Assembly (NCBI GenBank): GCA_029945495.1
Contig: JAQSCR010000399.1
Location: forward strand, 1 to 10,871
DNA from: Pseudolabrys sp.
GTDB taxonomy: Bacteria > Pseudomonadota > Alphaproteobacteria > Rhizobiales > Xanthobacteraceae
Reading direction: 5' to 3'
Length of the DNA stretch: 10,871 bases
A program made the position numbers and the translations under genes. This document shows positions 5,299-10,871 of the stretch, in pieces. Numbering within the stretch: the stretch's first letter is position 1; every line of letters starts with the position of its first letter. The notes under the pieces are model-generated. The model had not been told where the DNA came from. It searched no databases and was given only the letters and a program-made list of their open reading frames with translations.

Positions 5299-5312
5299 GG
5301 CAAAACTTGCCG
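5299..5312 (+). promoter_or_regulatory. FlbD (ftr4-like) operator in the fliF promoter
   Basis: GGCAA-AAC-TTGCC (5299-5311) is a perfect 5-bp dyad with a 3-base spacer. With the next base, its core differs from the fliK upstream dyad at only two of 14 positions. It begins 10 bases after the CtrA box, so a bound protein would obstruct RNA polymerase. In Caulobacter, FlbD represses its own fliF operon through an ftr site in the core promoter, which is the arrangement inferred here. Confidence 0.6.
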
Positions 5313-5352
5313 GGTACCGCGCGAACCGGCGCCCCTCGGGTAGGACAGACCA

Positions 5353-7074
5353 GTGCAAGGCTTTTTCGATTTTGTGAAATCGCTGGGTGCGGCGCGAATG
5401 GCGGCGATGGCGGCGGTAACGCTGGCCCTGATCGGCTTCTTCGCCTTCCTGATGATCCAGATGACGACGCCGACGATGGTGCCGCTGTTCACCGACCTCT
5501 CGGTCGAGGACTCCAGCGCAATCATCAAGGACCTCGAACGCCAGGCGATCGATTATCAGATCAAGAATGACGGCGCGATCGTCATGGTGCCCAAGGATAA
5601 GGTCGCCCGCCTGCGCATGAAGCTGGCCGAAGGCGGCCTGCCCAAGGGCGGCGGCGTCGGCTACGAGATTTTCGACAAATCGGACGCGCTGGGCGCCACC
5701 AGTTTCATCCAGAACATCAATCATCTGCGCGCGCTGGAAGGCGAACTCGCCCGCACCATCCGCGGCCTCGACCGCGTCCAGGCGGCGCGCGTGCATCTGG
5801 TGCTGCCGGAACGGCCGCTGTTCTCGCGCGACAAGGTCGAGGCGACCGCCTCGATCGTGCTGAAGGTGCGCGGCTCGCTCGAGCCGCAGCAGGTGCGCGC
5901 CATCCGCCATCTGGTCGCGACCGCCGTCAACGGCATGAAGCCCGAGCGCGTCTCGGTGATCGACGAGACCGGCCGGCTGCTCGCCGACGGCGCCGCCCAG
6001 GAAAACCAGATGGGCGGCGGCAGCGCCGACGAGCGCAAGACAGCATACGAAAATCGCCTGCGCGATCAGGTCGAGGCCATCGTCTCCTCGGTGGTCGGAC
6101 CCGGCAAGGCGCGCGTCCAGCTCAACGCCGATTTCGACCTCAACCGCGTCACCCAGACCTCCGACAAGTTCGATCCGGATGGCCGCGTCGTGCGCTCAAG
6201 CCAGACCCGCGAAGAACAGTCGAACAGCAATGACGGCAAGGAAGGCGGCCCGGTCTCGGTCGCCGGCGAATTGCCAGGCACCAACAAGGATTCCAACTCG
6301 AGCGGCGGCGGCCAGCGCGATCAGAGCAAGAAGACCGAGGAAATCGTCAATTACGAGATTTCGCGCACCACCAAGACCGAGGTCATCGAGGCCGGCCGCG
6401 TCAACCGCATCTCGGCCGCCGTCCTGGTCGACGGCCGCTACGTCAAGGATGCCAAGGGCGAGATGGTCTATCAGCCGCGCGCCAAGGAAGAGATCGACCG
6501 TATCGCCGCGCTGGTGCGCACCGCGATCGGCTTTGACGCCAAGCGCGGCGACCAGATCGAAGTAGTCAACCTGCGCTTTGCCGACACCGCGCCGATTTCG
6601 ATCGGCGAGCCGCTCGGCTGGATGAAATATTTCCAGTTCACCAAAGACGACATCATGGGCGCCGCCGAAAAGGGCGTGATGGCCCTGCTCGGCCTGATCG
6701 TGCTGCTGATGGTGGTGCGGCCGCTGGTGCGCCGCATCGTCACGCCGGACAAGCCGGCTTTGGGTAAAGCCGGCGCGGCCGGCATGGCCGGCATTGCCGG
6801 CGCGCTCGGATCGGGCGCCATGCTCGGCCCCGACGGCCAGCCTCTGCCCGGCGGCGGCGACAGCCTGACCAATACCAGCGGCACCAACATCTCGATCGTC
6901 GGCGGCGAAGACACCGTCGCCATTTCCAACCGCACCTCGGCGATGATCGACGTCGCCAAGGTGCAGGGCCAGGTGCATGCCCAGTCGGTGCAGAAAGTCG
7001 GCGAACTCGCCGAGAAGAACCCGCAGGAAGCGGTTTCCGTCATTCGCAGTTGGCTACACGAGGACGCGGCCTAA
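5353..7074 (+). CDS. fliF: Flagellar MS-ring protein FliF
   Basis: A 573-residue inner-membrane protein that forms the MS ring, the base of the flagellum and housing of the export gate. The first transmembrane helix is about residues 17-37. The ring-building motifs follow: RBM1 (about 45-115), RBM2 (about 123-192, with ARVHLVLPERPLF at 145-157) and the split RBM3 (about 230-410) interrupted by a Gly/Ser/Asn-rich loop (290-325). The second transmembrane helix is about 440-458. The C-terminal NPQEAVSVIRSWL (556-568) is the FliG-binding tail. The start is GTG at 5353 with TAGGA at 5341-5345, 7 bases away, and there is no better ATG. It is first in the fliF-fliG-fliH-fliN-flbD operon, and its TAA directly abuts the fliG ATG, implying translational coupling. 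Confidence 0.97.
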   Translation: MQGFFDFVKSLGAARMAAMAAVTLALIGFFAFLMIQMTTPTMVPLFTDLSVEDSSAIIKDLERQAIDYQIKNDGAIVMVPKDKVARLRMKLAEGGLPKGGGVGYEIFDKSDALGATSFIQNINHLRALEGELARTIRGLDRVQAARVHLVLPERPLFSRDKVEATASIVLKVRGSLEPQQVRAIRHLVATAVNGMKPERVSVIDETGRLLADGAAQENQMGGGSADERKTAYENRLRDQVEAIVSSVVGPGKARVQLNADFDLNRVTQTSDKFDPDGRVVRSSQTREEQSNSNDGKEGGPVSVAGELPGTNKDSNSSGGGQRDQSKKTEEIVNYEISRTTKTEVIEAGRVNRISAAVLVDGRYVKDAKGEMVYQPRAKEEIDRIAALVRTAIGFDAKRGDQIEVVNLRFADTAPISIGEPLGWMKYFQFTKDDIMGAAEKGVMALLGLIVLLMVVRPLVRRIVTPDKPALGKAGAAGMAGIAGALGSGAMLGPDGQPLPGGGDSLTNTSGTNISIVGGEDTVAISNRTSAMIDVAKVQGQVHAQSVQKVGELAEKNPQEAVSVIRSWLHEDAA

Positions 7075-8181
7075 ATGCCCTCCATCTACGACAAAGACAA
7101 AGACGCGAACTCGGACAACGTCCGTCAGGACATCGGCGGTCTGATGGCCGAGCTCGCCAGCCGTCCGCAGGTGGCACAGACCCAGCGCAAGCTCAGCGGC
7201 CCGGAACGCGCGGCGGTGCTGATGCTGGCGCTCGGCGACCAGTACGGCGGCAAGATCTTCAGCATGCTCGACGACGACGAGCTGCGCGAGATTTCCATCG
7301 TCATGTCGCAGCTCGGCGCGATCCAGGCCGAGGAAGTCGAGCAACTGCTTTTAGAATTCGTCGGCCGGCTGTCGGCCTCCGGCGCGCTGCTGGGCAACTA
7401 CGACGCTACCGAACGCCTGCTGCAGCAATATCTGCCGAAGGATCGCGTCGGCGGCATCATGGACGAAATCCGCGGCCCCGCCGGCCGCAACATGTGGGAA
7501 AAGCTCGCCAACGTTCAGGAAGAGGTGCTGGCGAACTATCTCAAGAACGAATATCCGCAGACCGTCGCCGTGGTGCTGTCCAAGCTGCGGCCCGAACATG
7601 CCGCTCGCGTGCTGTCGATCCTGCCGGAGGACATGTCGCTCGACTGCGTCGGCCGCATGCTGAAGATGGAAGCCGTACAGAAGGACGTGATCGAGCGCGT
7701 CGAGCAGACCTTGCGCACCGAATTCATGTCCAACCTGTCGCAGAAGCGCCGCCGCGACGCGCACGAGGTGATGGCCGAAATCTTCAACAATTTCGACCGC
7801 CAGACCGAAACCCGTTTCCTGACCGCGCTGGAAGAGGAAAACCGCGACGCGGCCGAGCGCATCAAGGCGCTGATGTTCACCTTCGACGACCTGATCAAGC
7901 TCGACGCCGGCTCGGCGCAAACCTTGATGCGCAATATCGACAAGGACAAGCTCGCCATCGCGCTCAAGGGCGCGAACGAGAAGGTGCGAGAATTCTTCTT
8001 CAAGAACATGTCGACCCGCGCCGCCAAGATGCTGGTCGACGACATGGGCGCGCTCGGCGCGGTGCGTCTGCGCGACGTCGACGAGGCGCAGACGCTGCTG
8101 GTGAACATCGCCAAGGATCTGGCAGCGAAGGGTGAAATCCTGATCGCCAAGAGCCAAGGCGACGACGAACTGATTTATTAG
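7075..8181 (+). CDS. fliG: Flagellar motor switch protein FliG
   Basis: A 368-residue C-ring protein that couples FliF to the stator and carries torque and rotation switching. The N-terminal FliF-binding domain is about 38-130 (LSGPERAAVLMLALG at 40-54). The middle domain has EYPQTVAVVL (159-168), the family's EHPQ(T)IA motif that contacts FliM, then MFTFDDL (267-273). The C-terminal domain holds the stator-facing charges: R315, D322, D323 and R331, in the order of the E. coli R281, D288, D289 and R297. GAVR (328-331) replaces the usual GPVR. The ATG follows the fliF stop with no gap. Unlike that tight join, 71 bases including a palindromic repeat separate fliG from fliH. Confidence 0.97.
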   Translation: MPSIYDKDKDANSDNVRQDIGGLMAELASRPQVAQTQRKLSGPERAAVLMLALGDQYGGKIFSMLDDDELREISIVMSQLGAIQAEEVEQLLLEFVGRLSASGALLGNYDATERLLQQYLPKDRVGGIMDEIRGPAGRNMWEKLANVQEEVLANYLKNEYPQTVAVVLSKLRPEHAARVLSILPEDMSLDCVGRMLKMEAVQKDVIERVEQTLRTEFMSNLSQKRRRDAHEVMAEIFNNFDRQTETRFLTALEEENRDAAERIKALMFTFDDLIKLDAGSAQTLMRNIDKDKLAIALKGANEKVREFFFKNMSTRAAKMLVDDMGALGAVRLRDVDEAQTLLVNIAKDLAAKGEILIAKSQGDDELIY

Positions 8182-8185
8182 GACG

Positions 8186-8235
8186 CGCGCATGATCTCGA
8201 AAAGTGGATACCGGTTTTCGGACAAGATCATGCGC
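8186..8235 (+). repeat. 50-bp interspersed palindromic repeat, copy 2, between fliG and fliH
   Basis: It matches the reverse complement of 141-190 at 48 of 50 bases. The 10-bp ends (8187-8196 and 8226-8235) pair perfectly. The inner stem 8197-8203/8215-8221 keeps pairing in RNA through one U-G wobble. It starts 4 bases after the fliG TAG and ends 17 bases before the fliH ATG, in the same orientation relative to the preceding gene as copy 1. As an intra-operon hairpin it could lower fliH-fliN-flbD output or stabilise the fliF-fliG part of the message; that is inference. Confidence 0.9.
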
Positions 8236-8252
8236 AATGGGAAGAAGAAGTG

Positions 8253-8870
8253 ATGGCTGCTGCCAAATTCATGTTCGATGAGGATTTCGCGCCCGGCGGC
8301 GTCAAGCCGACCATTACGCTGGTCGAGCACGAACGCCGCAGCGCGGACGCCGAAGCGCTTGCGCATCGCAAGGGTTTCGAGGCCGGGCAGAACCAGGCGC
8401 GTGCCGAGGCCAGTGAGCGCATCGCCCGCGCGCTGACCCAGATCGCCGATAGCATGGCGCGGCTCAACGACGCGCTCACCGGCATCGAGACGCGGCTGGA
8501 AATCGAAGCGGTGCATGTCGCGGTGGCGGTCGCCGGCAAGCTTGCCCCCGAACTGGTGGCGCGCGAGCCGCTCACCGAGCTTTCCGCGCTGGCCGGCGAA
8601 TCCTTCCGCCAGCTGGTGGCGACGCCGCAGATTTCCGTTCACATCGGCGGCGATATTTTCGACGCCGCCAAGGACAAACTCGAAGAGATCGCGCGCCTGC
8701 GCGGCTTCGAAGGCCGGCTGAACGTGCAGCCCGACGTGGCGATCGCGCCCGGCGACTGCCGTATCGAATGGACCGACGGCGGCGTCACCCGCGACACCGC
8801 CGCAACCCTTGCCGCGATCGAAGACGTGGTCGGCCGCTATGTCGCGGCCCGCGCCACCGCGCTGAACTAG
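8253..8870 (+). CDS. fliH: FliH-type export ATPase regulator (FlbE-like)
   Basis: A 205-residue cytoplasmic protein expected to bind the flagellar export ATPase FliI and tether it to the C-ring through FliN. It shows the FliH plan. A short N-terminal segment is followed by an Ala/Glu/Arg-rich helix with the GxxxG-like HRKGFEAGQNQAR (38-50), a long predicted coiled helix to about 105, and a C-terminal domain ending in APGDCRIEWTDGGVTRD (165-181), the part that meets FliI. Sequence conservation in this family is low, so the call leans on this C-terminal motif and on position between fliG and fliN, where Caulobacter has flbE, its FliH relative. ATG at 8253 is preferred; GTG at 8250 would add one residue. 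GGGAAG at 8239-8244 serves as Shine-Dalgarno and lies just past the repeat. Confidence 0.8.
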   Translation: MAAAKFMFDEDFAPGGVKPTITLVEHERRSADAEALAHRKGFEAGQNQARAEASERIARALTQIADSMARLNDALTGIETRLEIEAVHVAVAVAGKLAPELVAREPLTELSALAGESFRQLVATPQISVHIGGDIFDAAKDKLEEIARLRGFEGRLNVQPDVAIAPGDCRIEWTDGGVTRDTAATLAAIEDVVGRYVAARATALN

Positions 8871-8894
8871 AACAGGCTTTTTGGAGACGATGCG

Positions 8895-9248
8895 ATGAGT
8901 GAAGACGACACCAAGGTACCGCTCCCCGACCTCGATAGTGCCGAGGTCCAGGTGCCGGACGCGGGCTCGATCGCCCCGGACCATGAGTCGGTGCATCGCG
9001 GCGCCGCCGATCTGGAAGCCTTGTTCGACGTGCCGGTGCAGGTTTCGGCCGTGCTCGGCCGCGCCCGCATGGATGTCGGCGAACTGCTGAAGTTAGGCCC
9101 CGGCGCCGTGCTCGAACTCGACCGCAAGGTCGGCGAAGCGATCGATATCTACGTCAACAACCGGTTGGTAGCGCGCGGCGAAGTGGTGCTGGTCGAGGAC
9201 AAGCTCGGCGTCACCATGACGGAAATCATCAAGTCGGAAAAGAACTGA
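8895..9248 (+). CDS. fliN: Flagellar motor switch protein FliN
   Basis: A 117-residue C-ring protein that forms the lower ring with FliM and docks FliH-FliI cargo. The SpoA/FliN domain spans about residues 42-115: LFDVPVQVSAVLGRARM (43-59), ELLKLGPGAVLELDRKVGEA (63-82), DIYVNNRLVARGEVVLVEDK (84-103) and GVTMTEII (105-112). The first 40 residues are acidic and poorly conserved, as usual. The start ATG at 8895 has GGAG at 8883-8886. It is 24 bases after fliH. fliM is not in this window, so the switch is completed elsewhere. Confidence 0.96.
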   Translation: MSEDDTKVPLPDLDSAEVQVPDAGSIAPDHESVHRGAADLEALFDVPVQVSAVLGRARMDVGELLKLGPGAVLELDRKVGEAIDIYVNNRLVARGEVVLVEDKLGVTMTEIIKSEKN

Positions 9249-9292
9249 CCCGTGCAAACGGGCACACATAACCTGGACTGCGGAGCGATATC

Positions 9293-10663
9293 ATGCGCCT
9301 TTTAATCGTCGGCACCTTGGGCGGCCAGCTCACCATGGCGAGCAAGATCGCGATGGACAAGGGCGCTTCCGTCACTCACGCCGACGGCAACGACCAGGCG
9401 CTCGCCGTGTTGCGCTCGGGCCGCGGCGCCGACCTGTTGATGGTCGATGTCGCGCTCGACATTCGCGACCTGTTCGACCGGCTGGATGCCGAACGCATCC
9501 ATGTGCCGATCGTGGCCTGCGGCGTCACCAATGACGCGCGCGCCGCGGTCAAGGCCATTCACGCCGGCGCCAAGGAGTACATCCCGCTGCCGCCCGATCC
9601 GGAGCTGATCGCTGCGGTGCTGGCGGCTGTCACCAACGACACCCGCGAGATGATCTATCGCGACGACGCGATGGCCTCGGTGGTCAAGCTCGCCCAGCAG
9701 ATCGCCGGCTCCGACGCCTCGGTGCTGATCACCGGTGAGAGCGGCACCGGCAAGGAAGTGCTGGCGCGTTACGTCCATTCGCGCTCGAATCGCGCCAAGA
9801 AGCCGTTCATCACCGTCAATTGCGCGGCGATTCCCGAAAACCTTCTGGAGTCCGAACTGTTCGGCCACGAGAAAGGCGCCTTCACCGGCGCGCTCGGCCG
9901 CCGCATCGGCAAGTTCGAAGAAGCCAATGGCGGTACGCTGCTGCTCGACGAGATTTCCGAAATGGACGTGCGGCTGCAGGCCAAGCTGTTGCGCGCCATC
10001 CAGGAGCGCGTCATCGACCGCGTCGGCGGCTCCAAGCCGGTGCCGGTCGACATCCGCATCATCGCCACCTCGAACCGCAACCTGACCGACGCGGTGCGCG
10101 CCGGGACGTTCCGCGAGGATCTGATGTTCCGGCTCAATGTCGTGAACCTGAAGATCCCGCCATTGCGCGAACGCCCGGCCGATATCGGCGAGCTGGCGCT
10201 GCACTTCATCAAGAAATATTCGGAAGCCAATGGCCTGGCGGTACGGCCGCTGTCGGTCGACGCGCGCCGCGCGCTCAACACCGCCCGCTGGCCCGGCAAT
10301 GTCCGCGAACTGGAGAACACGCTGCACCGCGCGGTGCTGCTGTCGAGCGGGCCGGAGATCGGCGTCGACGGCATCCTGTCGCCCGATGGCATGCGGCTCG
10401 ATCAGGCGCGCGGCACCGGCATCGCCGAACAGGCGGCGCAGGCCGCCGAGCAGGTCACCCGCAACCTCGTCGGCCGCACCGTGGCCGAGGTCGAGCGCGA
10501 CCTCATTCTCGAGACGCTCAAACACTGCCTCGGCAACCGCACCCATGCCGCCAATATTCTCGGCATCTCGATCCGCACCTTGCGCAACAAGCTCAACGAA
10601 TATTCCGCCGACGGCGCACCGATCCCGCCGCCGCATGGCGGCGAGATGCGCAGCGTAGCGTAA
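9293..10663 (+). CDS. flbD: FlbD, sigma-54-dependent flagellar transcription regulator
   Basis: A 456-residue NtrC-family activator. The N-terminal 118 residues have a receiver fold, with Asp52 at the usual phosphorylation position. However, the acidic pair after strand 1 is missing (LLIVGTLGG, 3-11), and the Lys of the K-P motif is replaced (YIPLPP, 96-101), so phosphorylation control is doubtful. The AAA+ domain (about 121-350) is complete: Walker A GESGTGKE (148-155), sigma-54-contacting GAFTGA (195-200), Walker B GGTLLLDE (213-220) and the arginine-rich FREDLMFRLNV (273-283). A Fis-type helix-turn-helix is at 407-437 (NRTHAANILGISIRTLRNKL). In Caulobacter FlbD activates late flagellar genes at ftr sites and represses fliF. 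GGAG at 9282-9285 precedes the ATG. It ends the operon, 44 bases after fliN. Confidence 0.93.
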   Translation: MRLLIVGTLGGQLTMASKIAMDKGASVTHADGNDQALAVLRSGRGADLLMVDVALDIRDLFDRLDAERIHVPIVACGVTNDARAAVKAIHAGAKEYIPLPPDPELIAAVLAAVTNDTREMIYRDDAMASVVKLAQQIAGSDASVLITGESGTGKEVLARYVHSRSNRAKKPFITVNCAAIPENLLESELFGHEKGAFTGALGRRIGKFEEANGGTLLLDEISEMDVRLQAKLLRAIQERVIDRVGGSKPVPVDIRIIATSNRNLTDAVRAGTFREDLMFRLNVVNLKIPPLRERPADIGELALHFIKKYSEANGLAVRPLSVDARRALNTARWPGNVRELENTLHRAVLLSSGPEIGVDGILSPDGMRLDQARGTGIAEQAAQAAEQVTRNLVGRTVAEVERDLILETLKHCLGNRTHAANILGISIRTLRNKLNEYSADGAPIPPPHGGEMRSVA

Positions 10664-10669
10664 GACGTA

Positions 10670-10871
10670 TTACTGCACGGTGACGCGGACACGCACGGTG
10701 CCCGTTCTCGGTTTGCCGCTATCTCGGCCAGCCACCAGGAATACGAAAGAATCCTCGCCCTTGAAGCCGGGTCGCGGCCGATAGCCCACGTTGAAACCTG
10801 TCAGGGACGCGGCGCCATGGTGCGGCGCCTCCACAATCCGGATCGTATGAAGTTCGCCGGTCCCGAACACA
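10670..10871 (-). CDS. C-terminal end of an Ig/cadherin-like repeat protein (partial)
   Basis: The last 66 or so codons of a minus-strand gene whose start lies beyond the right edge. The GTG-like codon at the edge is internal, not a start. The sequence shows the signature of cadherin/Ig-like repeat domains: TIRIVEAPHHGAASL, then YRPRPGFKGEDSFVFLV (the usual Y-x-P-x-x-GF-x-G-x-D-S-F), and a final strand GTVRVRVTVQ at the stop. Such domains are usual in cell-surface or secreted bacterial proteins, but the job of this protein cannot be told from one domain. It converges on flbD with only 6 bases between the two stop codons and no terminator in between. Confidence 0.7.
   Translation of the reverse strand, partial: VFGTGELHTIRIVEAPHHGAASLTGFNVGYRPRPGFKGEDSFVFLVAGRDSGKPRTGTVRVRVTVQ

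Noticed and set aside
9302..10636. A 444-codon open frame antisense to flbD, and similar long antisense frames over mnmA and fliG
   Set aside because: High-GC genes commonly leave open antisense frames; these show no domains, while the sense genes carry intact family motifs.

Overview
The window is a high-GC alphaproteobacterial chromosomal segment, most likely from the Hyphomicrobiales (Bradyrhizobium/Rhodopseudomonas/Xanthobacteraceae side). The reasons are the fliF-fliG-fliH(flbE)-fliN-flbD gene order, a SciP (DUF1153) cell-cycle regulator, a PmtA-type phospholipid methyltransferase, and a 50-bp palindromic repeat of a kind common in that order. No phage, CRISPR, IS or plasmid gene is visible, and no wholly new gene system was found. 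The most informative content is regulatory.

Layout. On the minus strand, 1-57 is the signal-peptide start of an exported protein that runs off the left edge. Next on the minus strand come pmtA (192-863) and mnmA (920-2107), a probable housekeeping pair. A 266-bp divergent region (2108-2373) holds a 12-bp tandem repeat and what looks like a complete sigma-54 promoter for fliK. On the plus strand follow fliK (2374-3867) and flgD (3893-4585), for hook length control and hook capping. After a 245-bp gap comes sciP (4831-5106), closed by a strong intrinsic terminator (5136-5175). A second promoter region (5176-5352) then drives fliF (5353-7074), fliG (7075-8181), fliH/flbE (8253-8870), fliN (8895-9248) and flbD (9293-10663). 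This gives the MS ring, part of the switch/C-ring, the export-ATPase regulator and the sigma-54 activator. At the right edge the C-terminal end of an Ig/cadherin-like repeat protein lies convergently on the minus strand.

How the parts fit. As in Caulobacter crescentus (from memory), CtrA-type boxes (TTAA-N7-CTAA) lie upstream of sciP and fliF, and SciP is an inhibitor of CtrA. FlbD, the last gene of the fliF operon, is a sigma-54 activator with a degenerate receiver domain. A 14-bp dyad (GGCAAAA--TGCCG) occurs twice with only two mismatches. One copy is about 119 bp upstream of the predicted fliK start point, an enhancer position, with an IHF-like site between it and a good -24/-12 promoter. 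The other lies just downstream of the CtrA box at fliF, a repressor position. This suggests one FlbD-like operator that activates late hook genes and represses its own early operon.

Two 48/50-identical palindromic repeats each sit within 4 bases of a stop codon (after pmtA and after fliG), in the same orientation relative to the gene they follow. The second one separates fliG from fliH inside the operon.
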